From contig JAKUDP010000012.1 of assembly GCA_022570795.1 (NCBI GenBank), positions 1,426,001 to 1,490,000 on the forward strand: a DNA stretch of 64,000 bases, given 5' to 3'. The stretch's first letter is position 1, and every line of letters starts with the position of its first letter. Of this stretch, positions 1 through 10,539 are shown in pieces. The notes beneath the pieces were generated by a model. It did not search any database. It saw nothing but the letters and a program-made list of their open reading frames with translations, and was not told where the DNA came from. A program made the translations under genes and the position numbers. The stretch comes from Sphaerulina vaccinii (taxonomy: Eukaryota; Ascomycota; Dothideomycetes; Mycosphaerellales; Mycosphaerellaceae).

Positions 1-880
1 CCACCCTGTGGCCAGGAGTTCGTACGCTGTTGACGACGCTCGTCGCCGCCACCACTTCCATTGCTGCCTGCGCGAGCACGTGGGTCGTGATATTGCTGAC
101 TCTGGCCAACAGGACGCTGCGTGGAAGTACGGTGCTGTGGTTGCTGCTGTGATCCAGCTTGCATCAGGATGTCCTCCGCGCCTTGATCAGCAGCAATCTC
201 GAGATTTCCAGCTTGCTGCTGGACCTTGAGCTTGTTATAGAGACTTTGCGTCTGCGCAATGGCCTTGCTTTTCTCCTGAAGCGAGTTCTTGAGACGTTCG
301 ACTTGACTGGCGAGCTCTCGTTTCTCTTCGGTGACAGCTGCGCGAGGCTGTCAGCTGAAAATCTTGAGTCGGATGACTGACAGTACTACCTTTAAGTGAT
401 GCGTGAATGTGATCATTCTCTTCTTTGAGTAAGCGCTCAGAATCAACACGCTGTGATTCTAGAACCGAATACCTCTCTGTGAGGCTGCGTGCCAAATAGT
501 CTTGGAAAGTGCTGCGATCATATCAGCGCGCATGTTCTCATCCTGCAGCTCGCCGAGGTGATTTACATCTCCTGAACCATCTGATATGCCCAAAAAGCCA
601 ATCTACGGCCTGCGCATTCCATGATGATCGTTGGACTCAAGCCGCTGAGAATACTCGTCTTGTAGTCTTCTGTGGGGTTCAAGCTGGTCATGACTGCATC
701 GTCTGGGTTGACAAGTTGGGTTGCGCAAGCAGGACACACGCGATGACCATCTCGTGGCTCGGTGAGACCAAGACGTCCGGCGCAAGGAATACAAAAGATG
801 TGGCTGCAGGTCGTGACCACAGCTTGATCCGGGCACAAGCTACGACACTTGAGGTCATTGCAGTGCAGAGTGGAATCCAT
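1..880 (-). CDS. HEI10/CCNB1IP1-like RING E3 ligase (3' end off the window)
   Basis: The modelled exons are 880-567, 511-390 and 337-1, and the gene continues past the left edge. The N-terminus has a RING-type Cys/His array (CNDLKC, CSHIFC, CPAC) within the first 60 residues. It is followed by a conserved block with LSPTIIMECAGR and, across the first splice, QEITFQDYLARSLTERY, which is the hallmark of HEI10/CCNB1IP1 proteins. The third exon encodes a coiled coil (VTEEKRELASQVERLKNSL) and then a Gln/Gly-rich tail. HEI10-family proteins are SUMO/ubiquitin E3 ligases on the synaptonemal complex that mark crossover sites in meiosis. The start at 880 puts Met directly before the RING; the open frame reaches 988 but adds nothing family-like. 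The intron phases join the conserved blocks cleanly, so the family call is strong. The tail is incomplete. Confidence 0.85.
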
Positions 881-1432
881 TTCGGTTCGTTGCCACTCGC
901 GAGTGGTCTTGGTGGTATACCTGAGGTAGGTGGCGTGTATCGTATCGCAATGGAGATTCGTTCTTGTCCATGTTAGCGTGCCTGCCATGTGAATATGCTC
1001 GAGGAAGGCACCTTCCAGAGCACCACTTCAAAATCGAGAAATGTACGCGCACACGGCGACTAAGAGGATGAAACCAGCTATAGCAGCTTCGATACATGTG
1101 AGACAGCTACCTAGATTTCGCTGCAAATATTTTACACCATATCAGCCCTTTACTCCTCGCTCCTCATCAAGCACCCACGCAAAGAATGGGTATTACATAG
1201 TCGCGGCCGTGAACGAGTGACATCAAAACAGATGGCAATAGGGAGTATCTCAAAAGCAAAAGCACAAATCACGCTTCTTCAAGCATGCAACAACACTTCG
1301 CATCTCGGCAGCGACAGACTTTTTCTCTTTGCATTAGAAGCTCGCGCGGTCGAAGCTTGACCAGCTGCTGCGAACGGACAACGCTCGCGCAATCGGGAAT
1401 CGACCATACGAGCGACGTTTGGATGCGGAGAG
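881..1432. other. Intergenic, 5' of the HEI10-like gene
   Basis: This 550-bp stretch lies between the HEI10-like start and the 3' end of the DENN gene. Only short antisense or unconserved frames are present. It should hold the HEI10 promoter and the DENN 3' UTR. No clear TATA box, repeat or RNA gene is visible. Confidence 0.6.
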
Positions 1433-4346
1433 TCACGCATTACCAATCTGGCTGTGGCGGTGCTCTAGGCCACGAGTTGCGTATTTGGTGACGGGCTCTT
1501 CTGCAATCTCCTCGAGCTGGTGGCCGCCATCCGAGTCGTGCTCTACAATGTGTGTTGGCACTTCGGGAATGGTGTCGGCGTGGTTCTTGTATACGCTCTG
1601 TAGGCTGGAGCGGTTCGGCGTAGCAGCAGTGCTTTCGCTGTTGACGCTCATGCTTGTAGAGCTGCGGTCGTGGACCAAGTCTGGTGTAGGCGGCACTGCT
1701 GAGGATGTGCCAGACGTCCTCTTCGGATGCAGGTAGCTGCCAGTACCTTCGCTTCGGTTGTCGCCAAAGTCCGACTCTGAGTTGTTGCTCGAGTGATCGC
1801 CGTTCTCAGACTCTGGAGCAAGATGCTTCACTGGTCTCTTCCCTCTCTTCTTCCCAGACTCAGATCTGTGGTCATCGTCACCACCGTCGCTGCTGGTGGT
1901 ATCGGCACGTCGAGCGAGGTCGAGACCTTCGACAGCAGCGGCGCACTGCTCGGAGATGTTGCGGATGATATAGGCAATCGCATCCGTCTTGTCGCGGAGG
2001 TGACGATCTGCAACATCAGTCATGCTGAGTCCTGACAATCGTTTGGAAATGCTCGAATAGCGAGACTGCCGGAACGAAGAGATGTCCTCACCATCAGTGC
2101 GATACTGCGACATGCGCGTGCTTGCCCGCGATGAAGCTCGAGAAGTCGGTCCTTTTGTGGCGCCAGCTTCAGCGTCCTCCTTGACATCCTCCTTGACGGG
2201 CGAATCGATCTGCTCCTCTGCGTCTAGGAACTCGCCAACTGGCTCCGAGTCGTTCAGTGACTTGACAATGTGCTCCATGTGGTGCGCTTGTCCGTCGATG
2301 AGAGCACGGAGGTGAAGTACCACGCGCTGAGCTTCGTCCCGTTGGCGAAGAAGTGTAGTGTTTGTGTGCTGAAGCGCCGATAGATCCTTTTTGTTCCTCT
2401 TGCGCTCTCTCTCCAGCTCTTCGGCGATTTCTTGTTGGAGGACAAGTGCCTCGAGAGCATCGTCTCTCTGCTTTTCGGTGCCAGACAGGCGTACGGTGAG
2501 TCGGGCAGCGTCGTCCTTCTGCTGGTCGATCATGCTTGTCAAGCGGCGGTTCTCGCGCTTGTGGCCCTCGATCTTCACCTTGAGCTCGTTGGTCTCCTTG
2601 GTAAGCTGCTCTGCAAAGGCCTGGAACTTCAGGAATTGCTGCTTCCAGCTCTCCAACTCCTCCACCAGGAAGTTGTTGCGTTTCGTGACCTTGGCAAGCT
2701 CGGTGTCCATGCGTCCTTTAAGATTGATGAAGTCTTGCCATGCTTCCATAGCATCACGCGAGTATTGATTGCGCTCGCGCACGATCTCGTTGAGATGTCT
2801 CATAGAGACCTTCGTCATCAAAGGCTTCTTCTGAGTACCTCCAAACACGGACTTGAGGCCAGTGTTCTTGCCCAGCTTCTCGCATGCATGATCCATGACC
2901 TTCATAATCTGGTCCTGGTTCCACCAACCTGGATCCTGCACACTTTCCACCTCACCGCGCATGACTATGATTTGGCCAGCGGGAATGAGCTTGCCACCAC
3001 CGTATGCTGATCGTAGATGCTGTGGTACGCCAGACGGCACAACGTCGCCATTGAGACCTTGTGTTAAGCGACTGATCAGCTTCGAGCGTTGTCTAGCGCT
3101 CCAGGCATTGGGAGGACTGGATGTCAGAACAAAGTTGCGGTCCAGGTCAACCACCAGGGCGTCTGATGGAGCAGTGAACAATGTGCGGCACTCGGCAGTC
3201 ATTCCGAGTATGTATGGACCTGGCTCCTGAACGAGTTCCTTGGCGTGGCGAGCATGTACAACAGGAACGTAGAGGCCACTCCATTCGTAGACGCGGACCA
3301 TGTATCGGACAGTCTCGGTCGCAACTGTAAGCATTGCTGGGTAGTGGGAGATGAATATGATTCTTCTCGTTGGAGAGACGGCAGCCTCCAGAACACCCAC
3401 TATGTTGGGAATTGACAAGCAGCTGAAGAGCGGCCACATGGCAAAGTTCTGGAAGCCGGTTGGCGACGAAGGGAACTGGTAGCATAGTGCATAGTCCTTC
3501 ATATCAATGCGAACCAAATCATTTAGTCGCGGAGCCGGAAAGCTCAGAATGCGTGACACTTCCTCGGCGTGGAAGAGGTTAGTCGCCTTGTTCCAATGGA
3601 TCCACATGCCACGGAGGTAGTCGCCAAGAAGGTTGTACAGTGGATATCTGGACAAGAATGAGAGGCAGTATGGGATCCAGTAGGTCTCGCCTGGAGTGTC
3701 ATAGTAATCCGGCTCCGTACGCTTGCGCAGATCACGAATCGTCTCGGCACGCTTCTCATCGGCGCGCGACCACACCCGTAGCGCAATGCCATAAAGTGTA
3801 TGTGAGGAGTCCTGTTGCAGGACGAATGCGTGGTGCACGCAGTGTGGCTGGCTAGATCCTGTACAGATCTCGACGTCGTGTGGGAAACACGCCTGTACCC
3901 TGTCAGCTTAGAACAAACCTGATATTGATCTGACTTCGAATTTGGAAACAGATCTGTGTCCTTACCCTCATTGCAGAGTGCAGTGATCTGGCGATCTCGT
4001 TGTCCTGCTCCAGTCTCGGGCTGCTTCCCAGAATCTCAGGAAGCCAAAATTGGCCGACAGCGCCTTTCATGTGGCCAATCTTTCCCTGCACCGGTGTAGG
4101 TGCCTTCACCCATTGTGACGGCTCACGCCCAACACCGCACACCATATAGGCATGTGTCAATGTCTTGGGCGCGCGCGTGCCCGTCTTCTGCTGAGGCATC
4201 TGGCTTGGTATCGGCGCGGCGATGCGCGAGTGCAACGACGAGGTGCGGTTCGGAATCTCCAGATTGGCGTCGTCGCGAGTGGGAGGTCGAGCAGACTCTC
4301 CAGAGCGTGGCCGTACCATTGCATTTGATGTAAAAGAGGGCGCCAT
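1433..4346 (-). CDS. DENN-domain protein (putative Rab GEF)
   Basis: The two exons, 4346-3966 and 3892-1433, join in phase (AMR to ACFPHDVEIC) and give 946 residues. The uDENN region spans roughly residues 60-150 and crosses the intron. The cDENN core follows at about 200-360, with the YNLLGDYLRGMW and LVDLDRNFV segments and a FISHYPAML segment typical of the domain. A dDENN-like stretch comes next. After it there is a long coiled coil of Glu/Lys/Gln-rich heptads (about residues 490-680) and an acidic, Ser-rich tail that is probably disordered. DENN proteins act as GDP/GTP exchange factors for Rab GTPases on membranes; the specific Rab cannot be read from sequence. The first exon carries a basic, Pro/Ser-rich leader. 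The gene is divergent from BCD1 across about 1.5 kb. Confidence 0.85.
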
Positions 4347-5886
4347 GATGACCCGTCCTAGTGAACAACCGACCTGAGCTTATCCCGTACACGTTGGTCC
4401 CGCGTGCAGTAGCTCAATGGCGCTTCGTTTGAACGTCCGGAGCTCCTGGAGAGTGGTTGGCCGACAACAGTTGTGCAGTGCTCGCTGCCAGACAACCGTC
4501 AGACGTACCACTGCATGTGTGAAAACGAGAAAGAGAAGAGTCGGACAACCGCAAACGCTGCCAAACCGGTAGCCAGGTATAGAGATGAGGAAGAAGGAAA
4601 CGCAGTAGTACAAGAGTCGCTCAGACTCTCCTGTGGCCAGTTCGTAAGCTATACCAGAACCTTGTACCTCGCCCGCCCGTTATGGACTAGAGCATGCATA
4701 GATGGGCAAGCGTGTGAGAGATGCTGCAGGGTGCACATCAAGCCGATTGGAGAGATGGCGAATAAGCATCCCACCCCGGGCATCAATTTGATGACGATGA
4801 ACTGTCAAGTAACGTGCCGTAGATCTTGCGAAGACAAGCGAGAAGATGTATTGAGATGATGACAAAGGACGGGATGGTCAGGCAAGAGTACAGTATCGTT
4901 ACACAGCTCGAGCAGAGAAAGCGTGCGACAAGAGCAAAGTGGAGTTGCGAAATGTACCTTGACCCGATATGCAATGCGATTCATCGATAGCTGGTCCACG
5001 TTCATCTGCATGCAAGACGCAGGGGTTGTTGATCTTCGCCGGCGGGCTTCAGGCTATTCCCCCTCAGCTCCATACGATTGCTGTGCCACAGATGGTATAT
5101 CTTTTGCACTGTACCAACACCGCTGATGATCGATGCAGTAAGAGTACTCTGCATGCAGAAGATCTTGAACCGGATGTGCGAACTTCAAGTGCTTCGCAAT
5201 GTGAAACCGGCGAGACCTCGTTTCACAACATGCAGCATCTTCCACGTGCGACCAGTCCAGCCCACGAGCTAGCATATCCGTTTCGGGACCGTCTGCGCGG
5301 AGCGTTTTGAGAGCGTTCATCGAATTTCTTGTCACAGCGAATCCTTCCACTTGAGTCCTGTCTTGAGCCCTAGCTGAGCAGTGCTCGTCGTGCTTATCAA
5401 GCCGATCAGCGAGGAGAACGACGGGCAGCAGCAGTCCTGTCGACTCAGCAAATATGCTGATCGTGTAGATGTCGAATGGGCTGTGGTTGGAAAAGCGGGA
5501 CGGCCGATCAGGTACAACCGACCTCGCATTGCGCAGCGGCAAAACCTGAAACAGGTTCTTCGACCTTGCTCGACCTCGTCCATCCACGACATGAAACACG
5601 ACTTCCAAGTACAGCTTTGCAGCAGCACATGACTCCAGGAGCAGAATCCTGCTATCAAGAAGACCGGTCCTTTACGTGGCAGCACTATCGAACGTTTTAT
5701 CGAACGCTCCCGATCGCTCGGCGGAAACTTACTCGGCAAGCCGTATCTTCTCACATTCTTGGCTGAAATCCTCGAGTCAGTACAACTTACAAAGCTACTC
5801 GCCACAACAAGATCTACAAAAGGGTTCCGTACATCGCACGGCAGAGCTTCACAGGTACCTCTACAGTCTCCAATAGACACGCAACG
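4347..5886. other. Long divergent intergenic region (DENN / BCD1)
   Basis: This 1.5-kb stretch separates two divergently transcribed genes. Several open frames occur here, for example 5054-5608 and 5332-6006 on the minus strand and 4473-4859 on the plus strand. They show no recognisable domain, and the 5332-6006 frame runs antisense into the BCD1 start. I see no repeat or RNA gene. It most likely holds two promoters and long 5' UTRs, but an unrecognised lineage-specific gene cannot be excluded. Confidence 0.5.
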
Positions 5887-7364
5887 ATGCCCGACGAGGC
5901 GCTCCTCGGAAAGCTTTGTAGTATCTGGTAGGCTCGAATTTTCACATTTTCCCTTGCACGACTCAGCGCAGGTTCCAGCCTTACAGATCTCGCCACGGCC
6001 ACGCAACTATCCTGGTCGGGAAGTGCAACAGCGAGCTCTACTCTGCCAGGAGGAAACTGTGCGGATTGCCGGGCGTGGCAAGGATGAATCCTTTCCTTTC
6101 ATGCTTTTGCGATTGTCACGTGCAGATCAGCACTTCACTTCACTTCGCAGTACTGACTCCAGCAGCTTCGAGAATGAGTCCAAGTACCGCTGCCCTAGAT
6201 GCCAAACCAAGACATGCTCCCTCCCATGCACGCAAAAGCACAAGCAACGCGCAGCCTGTAATGGCATCAGAAATCCAGCCGAATACCTCAAGAGATCTCA
6301 ACTAGCGACGCCTGCTGGCATAGATCGAGATTACAACTACCTCAAAGGCGTGGAACGAAGCATCGATGTCGCGAATCGGGAGCGTGAAGAACGCGGGGTG
6401 GACGTTGTTGAGAAAGCTGCCACGAAATCAATAGCGCGGGCACGACATCCTGACAGCCTTCTGCACAAGTACTATGTCGAGAACCGCATTGATGTCCGCC
6501 CGGCGCCCACTGGAATGTCACGGCAGAAGATGAACAAGACACGAAGTACCAAGTACATATCCCTCTTTCAACGATTTGCGAAGCTCACTTGCTAATGAGC
6601 CCTCTAGGCGACGTCAGCTTTTCTGGACAGTGGAATGGATTGATACCGACGGAACCCAGTGCATCTCCGATCGAGGCCACGAGAACGGGACCATAGTCGA
6701 GCTATATGCACTCAAGCAGACAGAAGAAACCAACGCTTCAAAGCGCAAGCCTGGCGAGCATCGCAAGGAGGTCCAGAAGCGAAGGCGAATTGAAAGAGAA
6801 ACAGCGCCAGAAGATATGTCAAGCACAGCGAAAACGGAGTCAGAAGCGCCACTCGAGCCTTCTGGAGGCGCTGCGACTACATCTAGGGTCACTATTGCCG
6901 ATGACAAGAATGAGCCTTCAACCGATACGGACGACAAAGCCACGACTCTGAATCAGCAACAGAACGACGCTGCAAATGCGCCGCCGGAAGTGGAAAAAGA
7001 AGTCGATCCCTTAATACATTTCTACCTCCTGAAACCAAACACAAGCTCGAAAGAAAAAGTCTTGATTGCCCTGGATAGGAAAGCTACTCTGACAAGCTGC
7101 CTTCGAGACCGAACTGTTCTAGAGTTTCCTACGATATATGCACTACCGCACGACTCTACCTCTCTTCCCGCCGGCTACATGTTAGAGAAGCAATATCTCG
7201 AGCTTCAGAAGTCCGAGAAAGAGGATTTGAAGGAGGCTATAGCTAAAGCAGAGAAGCAGGGAGCCTTTGATTATGCAAGGAGCGCAGAAGCTTCTGCTAA
7301 ACCTGGCGCACAGCTGGACGCGAACAGCATTCTTAATGTGCTGAGGCGAGATATGACTAGATGA
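5887..7364 (+). CDS. BCD1: Box C/D snoRNP assembly factor Bcd1 (zf-HIT protein)
   Basis: The exons 5887-5927, 6163-6552 and 6608-7364 give 395 residues with consistent phases. The first exon encodes MPDEALLGKLCSI. Splicing completes the second cysteine (LCSIC) and leads into YRCPRC, then CSLPC, and finally His and Cys in KHKQRAAC, a complete zf-HIT treble clef. The conserved block RDYNYLKGVERSID follows, and after the second intron RRQLFWTVEWID. A charged, low-complexity linker precedes a C-terminal domain that includes YLLKPN. Bcd1 is a nucleolar factor needed for box C/D snoRNA stability and snoRNP assembly. The first intron is long (235 nt). Two in-frame acceptors 12 nt apart (exon starting at 6151 or 6163) are possible, and the downstream one gives a more typical Cys spacing. 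The start is chosen because it supplies the first CxxC. Confidence 0.88.
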
Positions 7365-7580
7365 TGAGTCCTGTATACCACAGCGCATGCGCTGCATCGC
7401 CTTCGTGGTCGGTACTGCCAGGTGTCGTAGATCTTAATGAGCAGTCTGTACATAGAACGAGATCTATGATGGAGGCAAGTTGCTTTCCAGTACTGCTTCT
7501 CCAACACTCGTACTTGAGATGTCGACTGCGCGTCTGCGATATCTATTGTGTGAAACGTGACCAGTGGAGAGATGTTTGGT

Positions 7581-8546
7581 TCAACCACTCATCAGAACGT
7601 CCTTGCCTTTCTCCTGTGAAGCTGCCTTCGGCGCACCGTTCGCGGCCTCTGGAACTTTGCTGAGCTTCAGCTCCGTAGCTTCCCTCACAGCATCCGCAAG
7701 GACCGTCCTCGTCAATGAAGCAGCCTTGACCGCACTGTCAATAAGGGTCTCACTATCACCTCCTGCATCGCCCTTCATCCACATCTCGGTAATCTCATCC
7801 CTCGACTGTAGATAACCCACAACACAAGCAGCCTTGATATCCTGCTCCGGAGGGGAAGGATCCAATAAATACTCCTCGCCCCCATCATTGCTTTTCACCA
7901 GCGCCGCAACACCTCCTGATACAAGATCCACACAATCAATCTTCGCATCACAAAGTGCCGCACTCGCCACGGTAATACACCCAGCCAAAACACTCATCAA
8001 CCCCCAGCCTCCAGCTTTCCCTCCTTCACTCTCATCTGCCCAGAAACTGTCCTCCTCACCTTCAAGCACAGTAATAACAACTTCACATCCAGCTTTCGGC
8101 CATCTCTCACCAATGATAACTCCACGTAATGCAGTTTCGAGATGTACGCCTAGATCTCGCTCACTGGCGTCTCGTACATAGCCTCTCCTTACTCGCGTAG
8201 CAAAAGGTGCGAATTTCACATGTGTCGTCAATAGCAGATTTGGACTGAAAGCTGCATTTCTTGGTAAAGGTCTTGGACCATGGACTGTGCATGAGATCTT
8301 CAGGTTTGAGGATGCGGGTGTGATCAATTGTGCTTCCACCTTGGATGATGGCTGGGGAGAGATTTCGTAGTATGCACTTCCGCTTGCTGAAGGCACCACG
8401 CCTGTTCGAAGGAAGATTTTGCGGTGTTCATCGGCTTTTCTTGAGCGTTTTGGTCTTGGGATTTGTTCTGAGCTCTTTGGGACTGAGAAGACTGGAGGGG
8501 CTGTACCACCTGCTGGGCCGTTGATGCGGCGGCGGTCGGCTTGCAT
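7581..8546 (-). CDS. MTR3: Exosome complex subunit Mtr3 (RNase PH fold)
   Basis: This is a single exon of 321 residues from Met at 8546. The N-terminus, DRRRINGPAGGTAPPVF, is the characteristic start of fungal Mtr3. An RNase-PH-like domain follows, with GSAYYEI, the VHGPRPLPR motif and a strand/helix pattern through WGLMSVLAGCITVASAALCDA. Mtr3 is one of six RNase PH subunits forming the catalytically inactive ring of the RNA exosome, which takes part in 3'-5' decay and rRNA/snoRNA processing. The frame stays open upstream to 8687, but the added residues are low complexity. The gene converges on BCD1 with a 216-bp gap and is divergent from the Pmp3-like gene. Confidence 0.88.
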   Translation of the reverse strand: MQADRRRINGPAGGTAPPVFSVPKSSEQIPRPKRSRKADEHRKIFLRTGVVPSASGSAYYEISPQPSSKVEAQLITPASSNLKISCTVHGPRPLPRNAAFSPNLLLTTHVKFAPFATRVRRGYVRDASERDLGVHLETALRGVIIGERWPKAGCEVVITVLEGEEDSFWADESEGGKAGGWGLMSVLAGCITVASAALCDAKIDCVDLVSGGVAALVKSNDGGEEYLLDPSPPEQDIKAACVVGYLQSRDEITEMWMKGDAGGDSETLIDSAVKAASLTRTVLADAVREATELKLSKVPEAANGAPKAASQEKGKDVLMSG

Positions 8547-8809
8547 TGTGATGTTGATGTTGATTGTGTTTGTAGTGAGTGTATGTCTTAGCTTGGCTTT
8601 CGTGAAGTTCGAGACGTTCGTGGCGTCGATCTCCAAACGGCCCTGAGCGGGAAGCGTGGGTGTGGGTGGGAGCGGAAAGGACATCATCGGTGGCGCAGCA
8701 GTGACACGAGACCTTTAGGCGGCGACATTCAATACTGTTCAAGAGACTCTATTCTCTCCTACGACTCACGACAAACATCTAAGAAAGCACTCACAGCTCC
8801 ATCTTCACC

Positions 8810-9331
8810 ATGTGCGGCAGCGACATCCTTCTCGGGCTCATTGCGATCCTCTTCCCGCCTCTCGCAGTTTGGGTAAAGCGAGGCATCTGCTCAGCCGACA
8901 GTCTGATCAACATCCTCCTCTGCTGTACGCCACTCTCCATAGCCATTACCCAGTACACTTCTAACCTCTTCACAGGTCTCGCATATCTTCCCGGCCTCCT
9001 CCACGCCTGGTACATCATCTCCATCACACCCGACCCAACATACGAGCGAGTGGCACAGCAGGATGCCGAGCAGGGCACAGTAACGTACTACTACGTGCAA
9101 ACGAACGGGCAGCCACAGTATGCACCACGAGGACAGAGGCAGCATTATGGCACTGTAAACTCCAGCACACCGAATGCGCAGTTCCCTAAGCAACAGACGA
9201 GAGCGCAACCACAGCCAGGGCCAGCTGCTGTACAGCCTTCTTCTTCGGCAGGACCGAGCAATGGTGGGGAGGATGCGCCTCCGCCTTCGTACCAGCAAGC
9301 TACAGGGGACAACAAGATTCAGGGACCTTAG
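8810..9331 (+). CDS. Pmp3/Sna-family small membrane protein with PPxY tail
   Basis: The exons are 8810-8924 and 8976-9331. Splicing yields LLCCLAYLPGLLHAWYI, the exact Pmp3/UPF0057 signature, preceded by MCGSDILLGLIAILFPPLAVW. There are two hydrophobic segments (about residues 5-25 and 33-52) and then a cytosolic Gln/Pro-rich tail of about 100 residues ending in APPPSYQQATGDN. Plain Pmp3 proteins are only about 55 residues long. The tail and its PPSY motif instead resemble yeast Sna3/Sna4, whose PY motif binds the Rsp5 ubiquitin ligase during multivesicular-body sorting (family knowledge). The 51-nt intron has no stop and keeps frame, so unspliced RNA would encode 17 extra residues inside the membrane region. 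The spliced protein is 156 residues. Confidence 0.85.
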   Translation: MCGSDILLGLIAILFPPLAVWVKRGICSADSLINILLCCTPLSIAITQYTSNLFTGLAYLPGLLHAWYIISITPDPTYERVAQQDAEQGTVTYYYVQTNGQPQYAPRGQRQHYGTVNSSTPNAQFPKQQTRAQPQPGPAAVQPSSSAGPSNGGEDAPPPSYQQATGDNKIQGP

Positions 9332-9551
9332 GTGGTGGTTATGAACAACTGTGGAATGAAAGAGCAATGTGTTGATATGGGACCAGGAAAGGGCGTCTTA
9401 TGGATACAGGCGTGAAGAACAGAACTATTGGGTGTAGGTATCATTAGGAAGTTATGATATTGCTTGCACATACGCCGATTTCTCCTACCCGCTATACTGC
9501 AGCTTGTAGGTAATACGACCACCAACAAGCCCAGCAAGTCTCACTCTGCTA

Positions 9552-10244
9552 TCAGTACAACAGCGGCGTAAGCCTCCATCTCGCAAGTCTCAGCTTCGGA
9601 CTTACTCCCGGCCCTATCCCCTGAGAAGCCCAAGCCTCCAGACTACGTTCGCTGAACCACTGCGCATTCCCGGCATCGATCTCAGCCTGGCTGGCAATAT
9701 TCGCATATAGCATCGTGTCCGGAACCTTCAGACCCCTCACTCTTAATCGCCCGCCCAGGAGGCTCAGCATACATCTGCTAATGTCGTGTCTGTAATGAGC
9801 GTCTCCGGAGCCAATCGATCCCGTGCGTCCATAGGCATTGACATGGATTCTCTCTACTCTGGCTATATCCTCCGGAGCGAGAACTCGGAGCCAGCGTTCT
9901 AGCCAGGGGACTTCCCGAGCATAATGTGACGCTGGCAGGAAAGCTGCCGTGTAGAACTGGCATTCGCCGTAGTATATCACCGCGACTTTCTCGCGAGTCT
10001 TGCGATTGAGCCGTAGGCCGATCGGGAAACGGTACTTGGCGTCGATATTTTCGACTGGTTCGATGGCGACTACGAAGTCGAATATGATGTCCTGAAGCTC
10101 TTGTGGTAGATTGTGGATCTTCCTGTCTAGCGGATTTGGAAGGTTGGCCGTACGGTAAGCGTGTGTTGATGGGTGGACAAGTAGGTCGTTGATTTTCTCA
10201 TCTAGCATTGTATAGTCGTGCTTACTTGGAGGATGTGTGGCCAT
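9552..10244 (-). CDS. F-box-like hypothetical protein
   Basis: This is an intronless 230-residue frame. Residues 45-60 (LPQELQDIIFDFVV) have the Leu-Pro-x-Glu-Leu start of fungal F-box-like or 2EXR-type domains. LRLNRKTREKVAVIYYGECQFY then matches the usual pattern of hydrophobic residues describing a protein abundant in Dothideomycetes and Eurotiomycetes. No enzymatic motif or signal peptide is seen. Such proteins may act as substrate adaptors of SCF ubiquitin ligases, but that role is inferred only from the weak domain. The start ATG at 10244 is the first in frame. Confidence 0.65.
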   Translation of the reverse strand: MATHPPSKHDYTMLDEKINDLLVHPSTHAYRTANLPNPLDRKIHNLPQELQDIIFDFVVAIEPVENIDAKYRFPIGLRLNRKTREKVAVIYYGECQFYTAAFLPASHYAREVPWLERWLRVLAPEDIARVERIHVNAYGRTGSIGSGDAHYRHDISRCMLSLLGGRLRVRGLKVPDTMLYANIASQAEIDAGNAQWFSERSLEAWASQGIGPGVSPKLRLARWRLTPLLY

Positions 10245-10539
10245 ATTGATGAATCTGTACTGATGTAGATAGACTATGGGCTCCCAGTCCGATCAGAACC
10301 GTCGAATGCAGAAAGTACGGTTCAATTCTTCATGCACAAGCCTTTAAGAATCCACACCTTACCAGACACGAGTCAGCTTTGAGGCAACGTGAGCAGCTTG
10401 GTACATTGACTTGGTCGATATGTTGATGCCAACGCCAGATATATCGAACATTTGCGGATATAAAACTCATGGTTGTCGCATTGAAGCTGTTCCCGACGAA
10501 TGTCACCGCGCTTTCTGCTATGCAAGCTTGGAACATCCG

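Noticed and set aside
4405..4440. TAGCTCAATGG, similar to a tRNA A box
   Set aside because: There is no B box at the right distance downstream, so no tRNA.
5054..6006. Two long minus-strand frames (185 and 225 codons) upstream of BCD1
   Set aside because: They lack a recognisable domain, overlap each other in different frames and run antisense into the BCD1 first exon. Cys-rich stretches in the second come from the antisense reading.
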